The notes: generated by a model from the letters alone, not told the origin. 64,000 nt of DNA from Flemingiibacterium sp045634005 (GCA_045634005.1 JAZQZL010000018.1:1-64000), one strand, 5' to 3'. Positions 50,560 to 59,265 are shown, counted from the first letter of the stretch. Numbers and translations are program-made.

Positions 50560-50726
50560 AAAGTCAATGTGTAATCAATACACCGATTATAGTATATCAT
50601 TTTTGAAAAATAAAATCAATTGCCTTTTTGCATATAAATTATCGCGACAAAGTACATTTTATCTGTGTTTTGCAGAACTTTTACACAGTTTTGCGTGTTT
50701 TTATGGAAATTTTTAGCACACGCCCA

Positions 50727-50755
50727 TTGACATCGCATTTGCGGTATGATATAAT
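50727..50755 (+). promoter_or_regulatory. Promoter of the first oxidoreductase gene
   Basis: TTGACA (50727-50732), 17-bp spacer, TATAAT (50750-50755). Confidence 0.88.
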
Positions 50756-50790
50756 GTTGTAACAAATCATGCCGCAAAGGAGCTGCGTAA

Positions 50791-51768
50791 ATGGATAAGG
50801 TTAAAATAGCAATACTCGGTTCAGGCTCCATAGCTCACGCAATGGCAAGAGCTATGCTGTGTGTACCAAATGCCAAAATACATTCGGTGGCATCGCGCAG
50901 CTTCGATAATGCAACTGCCTTCGCAAAGGAATTTGACGTACCGAACGTATACACCTTCGATGAGTCGATTGCCGACACAGCACCCGACCTCTACTATATT
51001 GCCCTTCCGCACCCCCAACATTACGACTATGCGAAAAAATGCTTACTCGCAGGCAAAAACGTACTTTGCGAAAAGCCACTTTGCATAAACGCAAAATTAG
51101 CGGAGGAGCTTTTCCTTATTGCCAAAGAAAAAGGCGTATTCTTCGCGGACAATATGTGGACGAGATTTTTACCCGCTGTGGGCATAGTCAAAAAGCTTAT
51201 AGCCGACGGTGCTATTGGCGAGGTCAAGCACGTATCCGCGGCAATTTCGGAAAATTGCCTTGGTAGCCGTATGATGACAGACCCCATGATGGCAGGCGGA
51301 ATGTTACTCGACTGCGGCATATACGTACTCACCTGCATTGACCTTTTGCTTGGGCGTGATATTTCCGACGTGCAGACCTCCGCGCGTCTGTCAGATGAGG
51401 GCGTTGATCTGCACAGCGTTACAACTCTTACCTTTGCCGACAAAAGGACCGCGTCGCTGTATATCTCCATGGATTCATTCTTCCCGAATAAGATCTCCGT
51501 CGCAGGAGAAACCGGATATCTTGAATTCACCTGTGCTTACAATTGGAGAAACATCGGAATATACAGAAATACGGATAAGCTTATCAGAGCCGTGGAAATT
51601 CCCGAGCAAAAAGCGGGTGGCTATGAATACATCGTATCCGCCGTGTGCGATGCTGTTATCGCAGGCAAGACCTGCTGCGAAGAAAGCACCCCCGAGGACA
51701 CGCTTTACATTCTTCGTCAAATGGACGCCCTTCGCGAAGCGTGGGGACTTAAATATCCTATGGAATAA
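50791..51768 (+). CDS. Gfo/Idh/MocA-family NAD(P)-dependent oxidoreductase, copy 1
   Basis: 325 residues. N-terminal Rossmann fold with KIAILGSGSIAHAMARAM, the family motif CEKPL near residue 94, and a C-terminal alpha/beta dimerisation domain with the GGMLLDCGIY segment. These enzymes oxidise or reduce sugars, inositols or related polyols; trans-dihydrodiol dehydrogenase-like members are closest in layout. The substrate is not visible. AAAGGAG lies before the ATG. It has its own promoter and terminator. Clearly a paralogue of the next gene. Confidence 0.9.
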   Translation: MDKVKIAILGSGSIAHAMARAMLCVPNAKIHSVASRSFDNATAFAKEFDVPNVYTFDESIADTAPDLYYIALPHPQHYDYAKKCLLAGKNVLCEKPLCINAKLAEELFLIAKEKGVFFADNMWTRFLPAVGIVKKLIADGAIGEVKHVSAAISENCLGSRMMTDPMMAGGMLLDCGIYVLTCIDLLLGRDISDVQTSARLSDEGVDLHSVTTLTFADKRTASLYISMDSFFPNKISVAGETGYLEFTCAYNWRNIGIYRNTDKLIRAVEIPEQKAGGYEYIVSAVCDAVIAGKTCCEESTPEDTLYILRQMDALREAWGLKYPME

Positions 51769-51773
51769 GCACC

Positions 51774-51804
51774 AAAGGCTATGCGCTTTATGCGTATAGC
51801 CTTT
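51774..51804 (+). terminator. Terminator after oxidoreductase copy 1
   Basis: AAAGGCTATGCG / (T)GCGTATAGCCTTTT with one mismatch and a short T-rich loop. Confidence 0.75.
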
Positions 51805-51885
51805 TCTGTTTGCTGTATATTTATGTGATATTTATGTTAGTTTGATGTTATATTAGCATTATTTTGACATTATTTTAGTGTTATA

Positions 51886-51915
51886 TTGACATCCAACTTA
51901 ACATTATGGTAAAAT
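51886..51915 (+). promoter_or_regulatory. Promoter of the second oxidoreductase gene, within AT-rich repeats
   Basis: TTGACA (51886-51891), 18-bp spacer, TAAAAT (51910-51915). Upstream, 51836-51890 has repeated units: GTTATATT twice (33 bases apart) and CATTATTTT twice (11 bases apart), possible regulator sites. Confidence 0.6.
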
Positions 51916-51974
51916 TATGTTGTAGCTGTGCACTGTATACTGCGCAGAAATAGTAACCCTCAGGAGTATTTATT

Positions 51975-52952
51975 ATGGACAAGGTAAAAGTAGCGATTTT
52001 CGGTACGGGCGGTGTCGCCCACTCTATGGCAAAGGCTATGATGTGTGTAGAGGATGCAACGCTTTACGCTGTTGCGTCTATCGATGATAATGAATCAAAA
52101 AAATTCGCCGAGGAGTTCGGCATTCCTAATGCACTCACGTATGATGAAGCAATGGCAGATTCAAATATAGATCTTTGCTATATCGCTCTGCCGAATATAT
52201 TTCATTTTGATTATTCAAAAAGATGCCTTCTCGCAGGCAAGAACGTTCTCTGTGAAAAGCCTCTTTGCGTAAATGCGCGCCAGGCGGAGGAGCTTTACGC
52301 TATTGCCAAAGAAAAAGGACTTTTCTTCTCCGATAATATGTGGACGAGATTTTTGCCGTCTGTTAAAATAGTTAAACAGCTTATCGACGAGGGCGCGATC
52401 GGCGAAGTACATAATTTCTTCGCTTCGATGGCGGGCGATTATACAAAGGGCAAAAAAATGCCCGATCCCAATCAGGCAGGCGGAATATTACTCGACTGCG
52501 GAATCTACGTGCTCACCTCTATGGACATTCTTCTCGGACGCGAGATCGAAAAGCTCGAAACGTCCGCACTTCTCTCCGAGCGCGGCGTAGACCTTCGCAG
52601 CACGACGACCTTCAGCTATCCGAACGGCGTAAATGCGACACTCTTCCTTTCAATGGACACCATAAGTCCGTGCAGAATCACCGTTGGCGGCTCGAAGGGA
52701 TACCTTGATTTCGCGTGCCCGTACAGTTGGCAGGATATCAACTATTTCAACCGCGAAACAGGCGAGCGCAAAAAGATCGAATTCCCCAAATACGAGGCAG
52801 GCGGATACGAATATATCGCCGGGGCAATTTGCAAAGCGATCAAGGAGGGGAAAACCTACTGCGAGGAATGCAAGCCCGAAGACACGCTTTACATTATGCA
52901 TCAGATGGACACCCTTCGCGAAAAATGGGGACTCAAATACCCTATGGAATAA
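51975..52952 (+). CDS. Gfo/Idh/MocA-family NAD(P)-dependent oxidoreductase, copy 2
   Basis: 325 residues, the same length as copy 1, collinear with it and similar throughout (start MDKVKVAIFGTGGVAHSMAKAM; CEKPLCVNA; GGILLDCGIYVLTSMD; end MDTLREKWGLKYPME). The two arose by tandem duplication and now have separate promoters, suggesting different expression or substrates. GGAG precedes the ATG. The function is otherwise unknown. Confidence 0.9.
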   Translation: MDKVKVAIFGTGGVAHSMAKAMMCVEDATLYAVASIDDNESKKFAEEFGIPNALTYDEAMADSNIDLCYIALPNIFHFDYSKRCLLAGKNVLCEKPLCVNARQAEELYAIAKEKGLFFSDNMWTRFLPSVKIVKQLIDEGAIGEVHNFFASMAGDYTKGKKMPDPNQAGGILLDCGIYVLTSMDILLGREIEKLETSALLSERGVDLRSTTTFSYPNGVNATLFLSMDTISPCRITVGGSKGYLDFACPYSWQDINYFNRETGERKKIEFPKYEAGGYEYIAGAICKAIKEGKTYCEECKPEDTLYIMHQMDTLREKWGLKYPME

Positions 52953-53000
52953 ACAAAAATCACCTGCGTCATAGAGTCGTACTCTAAAGGACAGTTTTCA

Positions 53001-53040
53001 AAAATACGGTATATCTCGAAAAAGGTATGCCGTATTTTGC
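53001..53040 (+). terminator. Terminator after oxidoreductase copy 2
   Basis: AAAATACGGTAT paired with (T)ATGCCGTATTTT around an A-rich loop. Confidence 0.65.
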
Positions 53041-53053
53041 ATTTGGGGACACA

Positions 53054-53110
53054 AATGCAGTGCTTCGTATGCCTTAATTAAAGACATACGAAGCACTGCA
53101 TTATTTTTAT
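53054..53110. terminator. 18-bp perfect hairpin between the oxidoreductase and recombinase genes
   Basis: Stem 53054-53071 with 53085-53102 (AATGCAGTGCTTCGTATG and its complement), T-rich on the plus side. It starts after GGGGACACA, which resembles the TGTCCACAAAAGCAGTGCTT head of the composite repeats. It may mark the left border of the mobile element. Confidence 0.6.
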
Positions 53111-53116
53111 ATTCAG

Positions 53117-54733
53117 TTAAAATTCGATTTTGCCTATGAAGCGGTAGAAAATTTCAACCTCTTGGTCTTTGAAGCCGTCGGGGCTTGTAACACCTTGATG
53201 GATAACGACCTTCTCAATTAGCTCGTGAAGCAGCGGGGCGGTCAGCTCCGAGATTACTGTGTATTTCTGTATCAGAGCAATCCACCGTTCTGCGTTACGC
53301 TGCGTTTCCACGCTTTCGGCAAGTCTTGCATTTAAGGCGGCGATCTTTTCGTCCAAACCTCTTTGCTCGTCTTGATAGCGTTCCCGAAGCATATCGTAGT
53401 TACGCTCGTCAATCCTTCCCATCGCGTGATCCTCGTACAGCTTCGCAAACATCGTATCAAGCTCCTTTTGCCGCTTGACCGCTTTGGCGAGTTCCTTTTT
53501 GGAAATGCTCGTTTCCGCGTCACGTTGCTTTTGTCCGTTTTTCAATAGGCGATCTAAAAGTTCTTTTTCGTCCTTGTGCGCCAATGCTACCCACTGCTGC
53601 AATCGTATCAGCACCAAATTGTACAGCGTTTTGTAATTGATGAGGTGATTCGTACATCGTTCCTTGCCGTATTGACCGTAAGTAGAACACTCAAACGAGC
53701 GATAAACGCTGTCCTTATATTTTGTCTCCTTCAATCTCATACCGCTTTTGCAATCGGCGCATCGAAGCAATCCCGCAAAGATCTGAATCCGTCCGCTTTT
53801 CCCTGAGCGTTTCCTTTGCGAAACGTGAGCCTGCACCTGTTCCCACAGATCCATTGAGATCAACGGCTCGTGTGTATTCTCCACGCGATACCAATCGTTC
53901 TCGTCCACCAAAACTTGTTTCTTGTTCTTAAAGGAAACGTATTTTCTTCGGTAGTGAATACTGTGTCCGATATAGGTTTCATCCTTTAGAATAAAGCCTA
54001 TTTGCGGATTGGTCCAAAGATACTTTTGATTTTCGGGTTTGCCCTCAAACAGATGGGAAAAGAACCCGAATCTTTCATATTGTCGCCAAGATGGCGAAGG
54101 GATCTTTTCGCTTTCCAAGGCTCTGCGAATTTTGTTTGGTCCCAATCCCGTAGCGGCAAGTGTGAATATCTTTCTGACTACCCAAGCGGTTTCCTCGTCG
54201 GGAACGATCTTACCCTTGATGCTTTCGTGCTTCAAATATCCGTATGGTGCGCAATATCCCGACCTTGCTCCGTTCTCAAATCTCACCTTCATTGCCGCCT
54301 TGACCTTTTTACTCGTTTGTCTTGCGTGCATCTCGTTAAGGATATTAAGGAACGGCGCAATCTCACTCTCGCCCTTTTCACTGTCAACGCCATCGCTGAC
54401 CGCGATATAGCGAACGTTCTTGGACGGAAAGTAGATCTCGGTGTACTGTCCCGTAAGGATATAATTTCTTCCGAGTCGGGATAGGTCTTTGGTAACGACA
54501 CAGTTGATCTTGCCGTTTTCTATATCGTCAAGCATACGTTGAAAGCTCGGTCTATCGAAATTCGTTCCCGAATAGCCGTCATCCACGTATTCATCGACGA
54601 GCCTCAGCCCGTGTTCTCGGCAGTATTGAGTAAGCATTTGTCTTTGGTTGGATATGCTGACGCTTTCACCGTGAACGTCATCGTCACAGCTAAGTCTTAA
54701 ATAAATTCCCGTATTGTAGATTTGTTGTTTCAA
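53117..54733 (-). CDS. Large serine recombinase (TnpX-like site-specific recombinase)
   Basis: 538 residues. The resolvase-type catalytic domain begins TGIYLRLS with S15 as nucleophile, followed by SISNQRQML, DGYSGTNFDRPSFQRML and the CVVTKDLSRLGRNY segment. Then the recombinase domain (~165-285), a zinc ribbon (CADC...FECS...CTNH near 330-370) and a coiled coil (~385-475). Such enzymes excise and insert transposons through a circular form without accessory proteins. The start is TTG 54733, because GGAGG is 6 bases upstream. Confidence 0.92.
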   Translation of the reverse strand: MKQQIYNTGIYLRLSCDDDVHGESVSISNQRQMLTQYCREHGLRLVDEYVDDGYSGTNFDRPSFQRMLDDIENGKINCVVTKDLSRLGRNYILTGQYTEIYFPSKNVRYIAVSDGVDSEKGESEIAPFLNILNEMHARQTSKKVKAAMKVRFENGARSGYCAPYGYLKHESIKGKIVPDEETAWVVRKIFTLAATGLGPNKIRRALESEKIPSPSWRQYERFGFFSHLFEGKPENQKYLWTNPQIGFILKDETYIGHSIHYRRKYVSFKNKKQVLVDENDWYRVENTHEPLISMDLWEQVQAHVSQRKRSGKSGRIQIFAGLLRCADCKSGMRLKETKYKDSVYRSFECSTYGQYGKERCTNHLINYKTLYNLVLIRLQQWVALAHKDEKELLDRLLKNGQKQRDAETSISKKELAKAVKRQKELDTMFAKLYEDHAMGRIDERNYDMLRERYQDEQRGLDEKIAALNARLAESVETQRNAERWIALIQKYTVISELTAPLLHELIEKVVIHQGVTSPDGFKDQEVEIFYRFIGKIEF

Positions 54734-54836
54734 ATGAGTTCCTCCTTCGTGACTCGAAACAATCCAATGGTACAATACTTGCTTACACTCGTATTATACC
54801 ATAGATTGCTCTCGGATTCCATAACTTTTTGTAAAT

Positions 54837-55085
54837 TTATGATGCGCTTTCATTCTTACCGACAGGGGTAACAGCCGCCTCGTTCTGTATCACGTTCTGA
54901 ACAAGCTTATTCAATTGCCGTCCGTCATCTATAAAATGCTCGGTGATTTTAATACGTGTTTTGCCCTCGGTGTAATACAATTCGCCCTTGTAGTTACGGC
55001 TCATATCTCCCTCATCATCCTTACAATCTACAAAATGGAGCTTGTCTTTTCCAATGTTCAAAATTCTTATTCTTTTTCTACCCAT
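54837..55085 (-). CDS. Small mobile-element protein, TnpW-like
   Basis: 82 residues. The segment GELYYTEGKTRIKITEHF then IDDGRQLNKLVQNVIQNE has the pattern of TnpW-type proteins of Tn4451-like transposons (a short beta pair followed by HFxxDG and a helix), but I am not certain of the family. GGGGG stands before the ATG. It lies between the recombinase and the 55089-55376 gene, four bases from the latter, so it is cotranscribed. Confidence 0.6.
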   Translation of the reverse strand: MGRKRIRILNIGKDKLHFVDCKDDEGDMSRNYKGELYYTEGKTRIKITEHFIDDGRQLNKLVQNVIQNEAAVTPVGKNESAS

Positions 55086-55088
55086 CCA

Positions 55089-55376
55089 TTATCCCCCTTG
55101 TTTGTTGATCTCGTTCATCTTGGCTCTTGCCATTGCCTTGCGTTCTTCGGTATAGGGATCGGTGATGCGATAGGCAAACCTTTTCTTATCGATCTCAAAG
55201 GAAAGGCATCCAAGCTCGTCATCATCGGTCAGCCGACAGAGGTCAGGGAACTTCTCGGCAAAGGCAAGCAGCCGTTTTTTCAATGCTGTGTTGTGCGTCC
55301 GTATGACTACGGGCGCGGGTGTTTCATCAAAATAGATTTCGGTTGTCTTTTGGCTTTTGGTTTTATTCGTTATCAT
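55089..55376 (-). CDS. Mobile-element protein of unknown function
   Basis: 95 residues, mixed charged; DETPAPVVIRTHN, then KKRLLAFAEKFPDLCRLTDDD and KKRFAYRITDPYTEERKAMAR. Small proteins of this kind are often found between a mobilisation gene and a serine recombinase in Clostridia elements. I cannot give a function. The start is ATG 55376 (GGAGA 8 bases upstream). Confidence 0.6.
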   Translation of the reverse strand: MITNKTKSQKTTEIYFDETPAPVVIRTHNTALKKRLLAFAEKFPDLCRLTDDDELGCLSFEIDKKRFAYRITDPYTEERKAMARAKMNEINKQGG

Positions 55377-55559
55377 TGTTTTTTCTCCTATTTTCATAAA
55401 GCTTTTGAAGCAAGGCGTTTTTTGCTCAAAAAGGCTCGGTCAAGAGCGTTGGAAAATGCGAATTTTCCAATAGAAAGTGCCTTTTTGATGTGGGATACGA
55501 TTTAAGGCGTCAGAAACAGAAAAATCTGTTTTTTCACGGTCAAGACCGTATCCCCGGTT

Positions 55560-56561
55560 TTACTTATCCTCGCGGGCATCGCGGCTCTTGCTGCCCTTGA
55601 TCTGTGCCATTATCTCGGGCGGTATCTTGTCCACAAGCCGCTTGTAGCGTTCAACCTGCTTTTCAAGAAGATATACGTCGGTCTTGTATTCCTCGATCTC
55701 TCGGTTCGCCCGATGGTTTTCAAGTTTTAGATCGAACACCTTTGAACTCTCTCGGTCAACCTTTGCGGAAAGGCTCTCAACCTCTTTTTCAAGCCCCTCA
55801 ATGTGCTTGGTGGTTTCCTTGACTTTTGATGAGAAATACTCTCCCTCCTTCGCCCACTCTCGTAGAAGTGTTAGAGCTTCTTCCGACTTGCCCTTGGCAT
55901 TAAACATACCGATATTGGAGAGGATGGTTTCGACCTCGGAATACATCTTGTCAAGATGCTCGGCTTTCTTGTAGAGCCAAACGGGAATGTGCTTGCGGTG
56001 AGTGATCTTAGCAGACTCCCCGCGTTCAATGACCTCATACTTTTCGTGCATATGCTCGTAGAAGCCGTCCTGCCAAAACTCCGATAGCCGCGCTTGGTTG
56101 CCGACGATCTCCTTTGCGGTCAATCGGTTATCCTCAGATAGTGGCACAAAGCAAAGGTGCATATGAGGTGTTTTCTCGTCAAGGTGGATAACGGCGGATA
56201 TGATGTTTTGCTCTCCCACTCGTTCCGCCATAAAATCATAGGCGCGTTTCATATAGGCGAGCATTTCATCGTGGCTCATCGGTTGGAGCAAATCGGGCGA
56301 TCCAGTGATGAGCGTTTCCACAAGAAGTATACTATTCTTCTTGATGACCGTCTTACATTCGCTCTCGGCTATGCGCACCTTTACTATCTTGCGATAGCTT
56401 TTCTGTGCGGGTGTTTTCAGATGGATATTGTCCTTGCTCTTTTCAAGGTCAATATCGGGGTTGGACTTGTAGGATTCTTTCTCTCGTTCGTTGTGTTTCT
56501 GCGCACTGAGTATCGTGCCGCCCTTGTGTTTCTTAAATCTTAAAATTGCGTGTACTGCTAT
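55560..56561 (-). CDS. mobV: MobV/Pre-type relaxase with non-standard ATA start
   Basis: 333 residues if read from ATA 56561. Mob_Pre relaxases nick DNA at oriT for plasmid or transposon mobilisation. The N-terminal HNERE motif (H23-N24-E25-R26) and the metal site H126-x-D128-E129-x2-P132-H133-x-H135 are intact; a long coiled coil follows (~230-315). GGAGG lies 8 bases before codon ATA-GCA-GTA, where homologues have ATG. The first usual start in frame is GTG 56378, which would remove the HNERE motif and has no ribosome site. Either ATA is used weakly or the gene lost its start. Confidence 0.75.
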   Translation of the reverse strand: MAVHAILRFKKHKGGTILSAQKHNEREKESYKSNPDIDLEKSKDNIHLKTPAQKSYRKIVKVRIAESECKTVIKKNSILLVETLITGSPDLLQPMSHDEMLAYMKRAYDFMAERVGEQNIISAVIHLDEKTPHMHLCFVPLSEDNRLTAKEIVGNQARLSEFWQDGFYEHMHEKYEVIERGESAKITHRKHIPVWLYKKAEHLDKMYSEVETILSNIGMFNAKGKSEEALTLLREWAKEGEYFSSKVKETTKHIEGLEKEVESLSAKVDRESSKVFDLKLENHRANREIEEYKTDVYLLEKQVERYKRLVDKIPPEIMAQIKGSKSRDAREDK

Positions 56562-56754
56562 AAGCGTTTCCTCCTGTTAGTCGTAATTTTGATGGATGCT
56601 TGTGAGGAAGCGAGGAGACGCGGGTACACCGCACAAACGCGGCGGCGCTGTCACGCCTTATGCTTTCGTCGAAGTTCTGCCGCCATTAAGTGAGGCGGCA
56701 GAACTTCACCGAAGCGGAGCAAATTTGCCTGTGCAAATTTACTCTGTGTTTATA

Positions 56755-56792
56755 CGGTGTAACACACTATACCTTGCGATGCAAGGCGTGTG
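56755..56792. repeat. Fragment of the composite repeat
   Basis: The GGTGTAACACACTATACC...GCAAGGCGTGTG segment matches the link between the MITE-like block and the long palindrome at 14889-14922 and 23074-23111. Confidence 0.55.
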
Positions 56793-56879
56793 CCATCCGT
56801 TCCCTCTGGACTCCCTAAAAGGCTGCGGCGGAGCAGAAGCAATCCAACCCCATTGCCTCTGCATCCTTGCAACCTTACG

Positions 56880-57123
56880 GCTCATTTCGGCACAAGCACA
56901 CCCGCAGCTTGTCCCTTATTTGCCGTATCGAAGTAGACAACATTCTCACCGTTGGCTCGAATGTTTCCCTCCGCAACGGACGAGTATATCCGTTGCTACC
57001 GCCTCCGCGACCTCCTTTCTCTCGTCGGCGGTTATGTATTTGTGGGGGCAGTTATCATATATCCGACGATACTGCCGCCGTGTTTTTCGGGTGGTAACTT
57101 CTCACTTCGGCTCACTCTGAGCC
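56880..57123 (-). pseudogene. Possible degenerate small mobile-element gene
   Basis: On the minus strand three frames carry pieces that look like one protein in order: GTG-started MRSYHPKNTAAVSSDI, then YDNCPHKYITADERKEVAEA in a second frame, then ANGENVVYFDTANKGQAAG in a third, ended by TGA. Two frameshifts would be needed. The opposite-strand open frame over 56596-57120 has no ribosome site. The whole gap 56562-57587 otherwise holds the repeat fragment, a large hairpin and a promoter. Confidence 0.35.
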
Positions 57124-57163
57124 GAGGTTAACCTCGCGCCAAGATGGCACGAAGCGCGGAAGA

Positions 57164-57284
57164 AAACAAAAAAGACCCGTACTTTTACATACAGGTTACG
57201 GAGAGAAACACCAAAAAGCGAACAGCACTTGTTCGCTTAAAAAGGTGATCTCCGTGCCCTTTATGTATGTAAAAGCACGAGTCT
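57164..57284 (-). promoter_or_regulatory. Large attenuator-like hairpin in the leader of the mob operon
   Basis: Two arms of about 41 bases (57171-57212 and 57244-57284) pair imperfectly and enclose a perfect 9-bp hairpin (AAGCGAACA / TGTTCGCTT, 57216-57238) with its own T-tract. On the minus strand the large stem is followed by TTTTTTG and TTTT. It lies ~155 bases after the promoter at 57439-57466. An oriT function for MobV is a second possibility. Confidence 0.6.
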
Positions 57285-57438
57285 AAAACCTCGTGGACGC
57301 TGTGCTTTGCGTATAGAAAAACGGGACTTACTCAATTGCCCGCGGCACTTATAATCATATTTTGTTTGTATAAGATTAAGCCAAACAGGCTATACTCATA
57401 ATGGAGTAGTCTGCCCAACTTACATCTTAGGGAGCATT

Positions 57439-57466
57439 AGTATATCATATGATGTTAACTTGTCAA
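57439..57466 (-). promoter_or_regulatory. Leftward promoter ahead of the attenuator and mob genes
   Basis: Minus strand TTGACA (57461-57466), 16-bp spacer, TATACT (57439-57444). Confidence 0.6.
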
Positions 57467-57512
57467 GGAGAAATTTGTAGGTATAAGCAAAATTTGCAAA
57501 ATATTCATTTAT

Positions 57513-57544
57513 GAAAATAGGCGTTGCCGTGAATGCAACGCCTA
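57513..57544 (-). terminator. Terminator of the DUF262 operon
   Basis: 10-bp perfect stem TAGGCGTTGC / GCAACGCCTA with a seven-base loop, followed on the minus strand by TTTTCAT. Confidence 0.75.
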
Positions 57545-57587
57545 TAACTATAAATAATTTGGAGTTTTTATTTGGATAATAGAATGT

Positions 57588-58652
57588 TTAGCAAATATTT
57601 AACTTTTGTTTTATGAAGTTAATAATGCTGTTATAACGTTCCATTCTGCTATTGACACTTGCTACTGCATCTTGAGAATACAACAGATAGTTTCTAACGA
57701 ATTCATTGCTATAATCGTTTGCAAAATACATTTGATAGAATTCACAAATAACATTTATAACATCTTCTTTTTTTGCTTGATAATAGTTTTCTGCTTTAAG
57801 CGCATATGACACTACAAACAAAGTATACAAGTGAGTTATTTTTGTTATTTGATTGATGATTTTAGGATCAAGGTTTTCTATTACTTGTTTCATCTCGTCT
57901 AACATCAAAATAACCGTTTCTTTATCTTCTTTGTATTCACTATAACTTTCATTGTATAAGTCATACATCTTATTTACTGTACTCTGACTTGTAGCAATTT
58001 TCATTCCTTTTCTAAGGAATATGAGTAAGTGACTGACAAACTCGACATCTTTCATTCTACGAACATCGGCGCTTGAGAACACTTTGTATTCATTCCAAAA
58101 ATCTAATTCAGCAAGTTCTATTGACAATTGTATGAATTTTCCATTAAATTGAGCATTTCTCAACTCTTGGGGATTTAATACCTTATTAGTAATGTTCAGA
58201 CGCAAAAACATTGTTGTTATTTCTTCGGGTGTAATTTCATTATTTAAATCATTAATGTTTATTGCGTAAGACCAAATATCTTTTTTATTTTCGTCCGGCA
58301 AATCACAAAACTTTTTATTATCCCAAGGTGCATCGTTAGTTGATAGTAAGTGCTTTTTTGTTAGCGGGAATTCGTTGTTAAGATAACTAATTATTGCACC
58401 AACACGCTGTTGTCCATCAACAATGCTGTATCGGATTTTACCAGTTTTGGGATCTGGTTCTTGTTGCCACAAGTATATTGCCGGAATATCATATCCCAAT
58501 AATATAGTTTCAATGAGACCTATTTTATGTTTTTCTTCCCACACATATCTTCTTTGATAAGAGTTATCAATAAATATTTCTTCATTATCAAACATCGATT
58601 TTAATTGAAACACCGTTCTTGTAGTTGGGGTTATATTCTTTATAATTTTCAT
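57588..58652 (-). CDS. DUF262 (GmrSD N-terminal-like) protein
   Basis: 354 residues. The DUF262 signature is clear: YQRRYVW (32-38) and VDGQQR (78-83), the latter the ParB/Srx-like nucleotide-hydrolysing motif of GmrSD and SspE. The rest is helical, and the HNH (DUF1524) half of GmrSD is absent, so nuclease activity in this chain is not expected. GAAGGAG precedes the ATG. One base separates it from the nucleotidyltransferase gene upstream. It is the last gene of a three-gene unit and AT-rich compared with the core genome, suggesting transfer. A defence role is inferred from family and setting. Confidence 0.85.
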   Translation of the reverse strand: MKIIKNITPTTRTVFQLKSMFDNEEIFIDNSYQRRYVWEEKHKIGLIETILLGYDIPAIYLWQQEPDPKTGKIRYSIVDGQQRVGAIISYLNNEFPLTKKHLLSTNDAPWDNKKFCDLPDENKKDIWSYAININDLNNEITPEEITTMFLRLNITNKVLNPQELRNAQFNGKFIQLSIELAELDFWNEYKVFSSADVRRMKDVEFVSHLLIFLRKGMKIATSQSTVNKMYDLYNESYSEYKEDKETVILMLDEMKQVIENLDPKIINQITKITHLYTLFVVSYALKAENYYQAKKEDVINVICEFYQMYFANDYSNEFVRNYLLYSQDAVASVNSRMERYNSIINFIKQKLNIC

Positions 58653-58653
58653 A

Positions 58654-59265
58654 TCATTCTCCTTCTTTCGTATATGGATTCTTTATATCGTATATTGTTT
58701 TAATTAGATTTTGTTTGTAATCATCATAAGAGCTATAAATTCGATAGCTGATTTTCTCGGGGAAATTAAATTTTATCTGCAAATCCTTTATGTACCCCGA
58801 TGTCTTCTTCTCCCACTCTTTATACAAAGCAAGATTTGATGTGTAATTATAATGAAAATCGATAAAATGCTTAAAAATATTTTTTGCTGTTCGAGTATAT
58901 GCTATGCCGGTCAAATCAGAAAAAACATAGTCTTCAAAAAATTGTTTCCAATAAGATTCGAAAAGTCTCTTTTTTATAATAACAATATCGATATCTGATT
59001 CCTCATTGAAATCCGAAAAATCATTTTCAGGAGACAAACTGAATCCCAAAAGTGCACTTCCACATATGAACACATCGGTTGGAGGAATATCAAAAACCCC
59101 AGCCATATACGTTTTGAACTCTTGATACTTTGATATTGCACTATTGGGAAACTCATTCGTAAAAAACCAAGGTATAGGAGTAGCCATAATCTCGTTTACA
59201 ATATCATTGATATCGTTTTTAGATTGCGCTTCTTTTATTCTTTTGCTTAGTTCATCTTTATTCAT
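58654..59265 (-). CDS. Nucleotidyltransferase-fold protein (Pol beta superfamily)
   Basis: 203 residues. Contains the superfamily pattern G69-S70 (VFICGSALLGFSL) followed by D91-I-D93 (ESDIDIVII), the two metal-binding acids on the next strand. A helical N-terminus (~1-60) and C-terminal helices (~115-200) complete it. It is shorter than CBASS cyclases (about 300 or more residues) and longer than minimal MNT toxin-antitoxin proteins. Translation overlaps its neighbours closely: 8 bases after the upstream stop and 1 base before the DUF262 gene. Likely product: transfer of a nucleotide to a protein, RNA or small molecule. Target unknown. Confidence 0.7.
   Translation of the reverse strand: MNKDELSKRIKEAQSKNDINDIVNEIMATPIPWFFTNEFPNSAISKYQEFKTYMAGVFDIPPTDVFICGSALLGFSLSPENDFSDFNEESDIDIVIIKKRLFESYWKQFFEDYVFSDLTGIAYTRTAKNIFKHFIDFHYNYTSNLALYKEWEKKTSGYIKDLQIKFNFPEKISYRIYSSYDDYKQNLIKTIYDIKNPYTKEGE

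Noticed and set aside
56596..57120. 174-codon plus-strand open frame in the mob leader region
   Set aside because: No ribosome site, unusual composition, and it runs through a dispersed repeat fragment; the minus strand carries the more protein-like segments.
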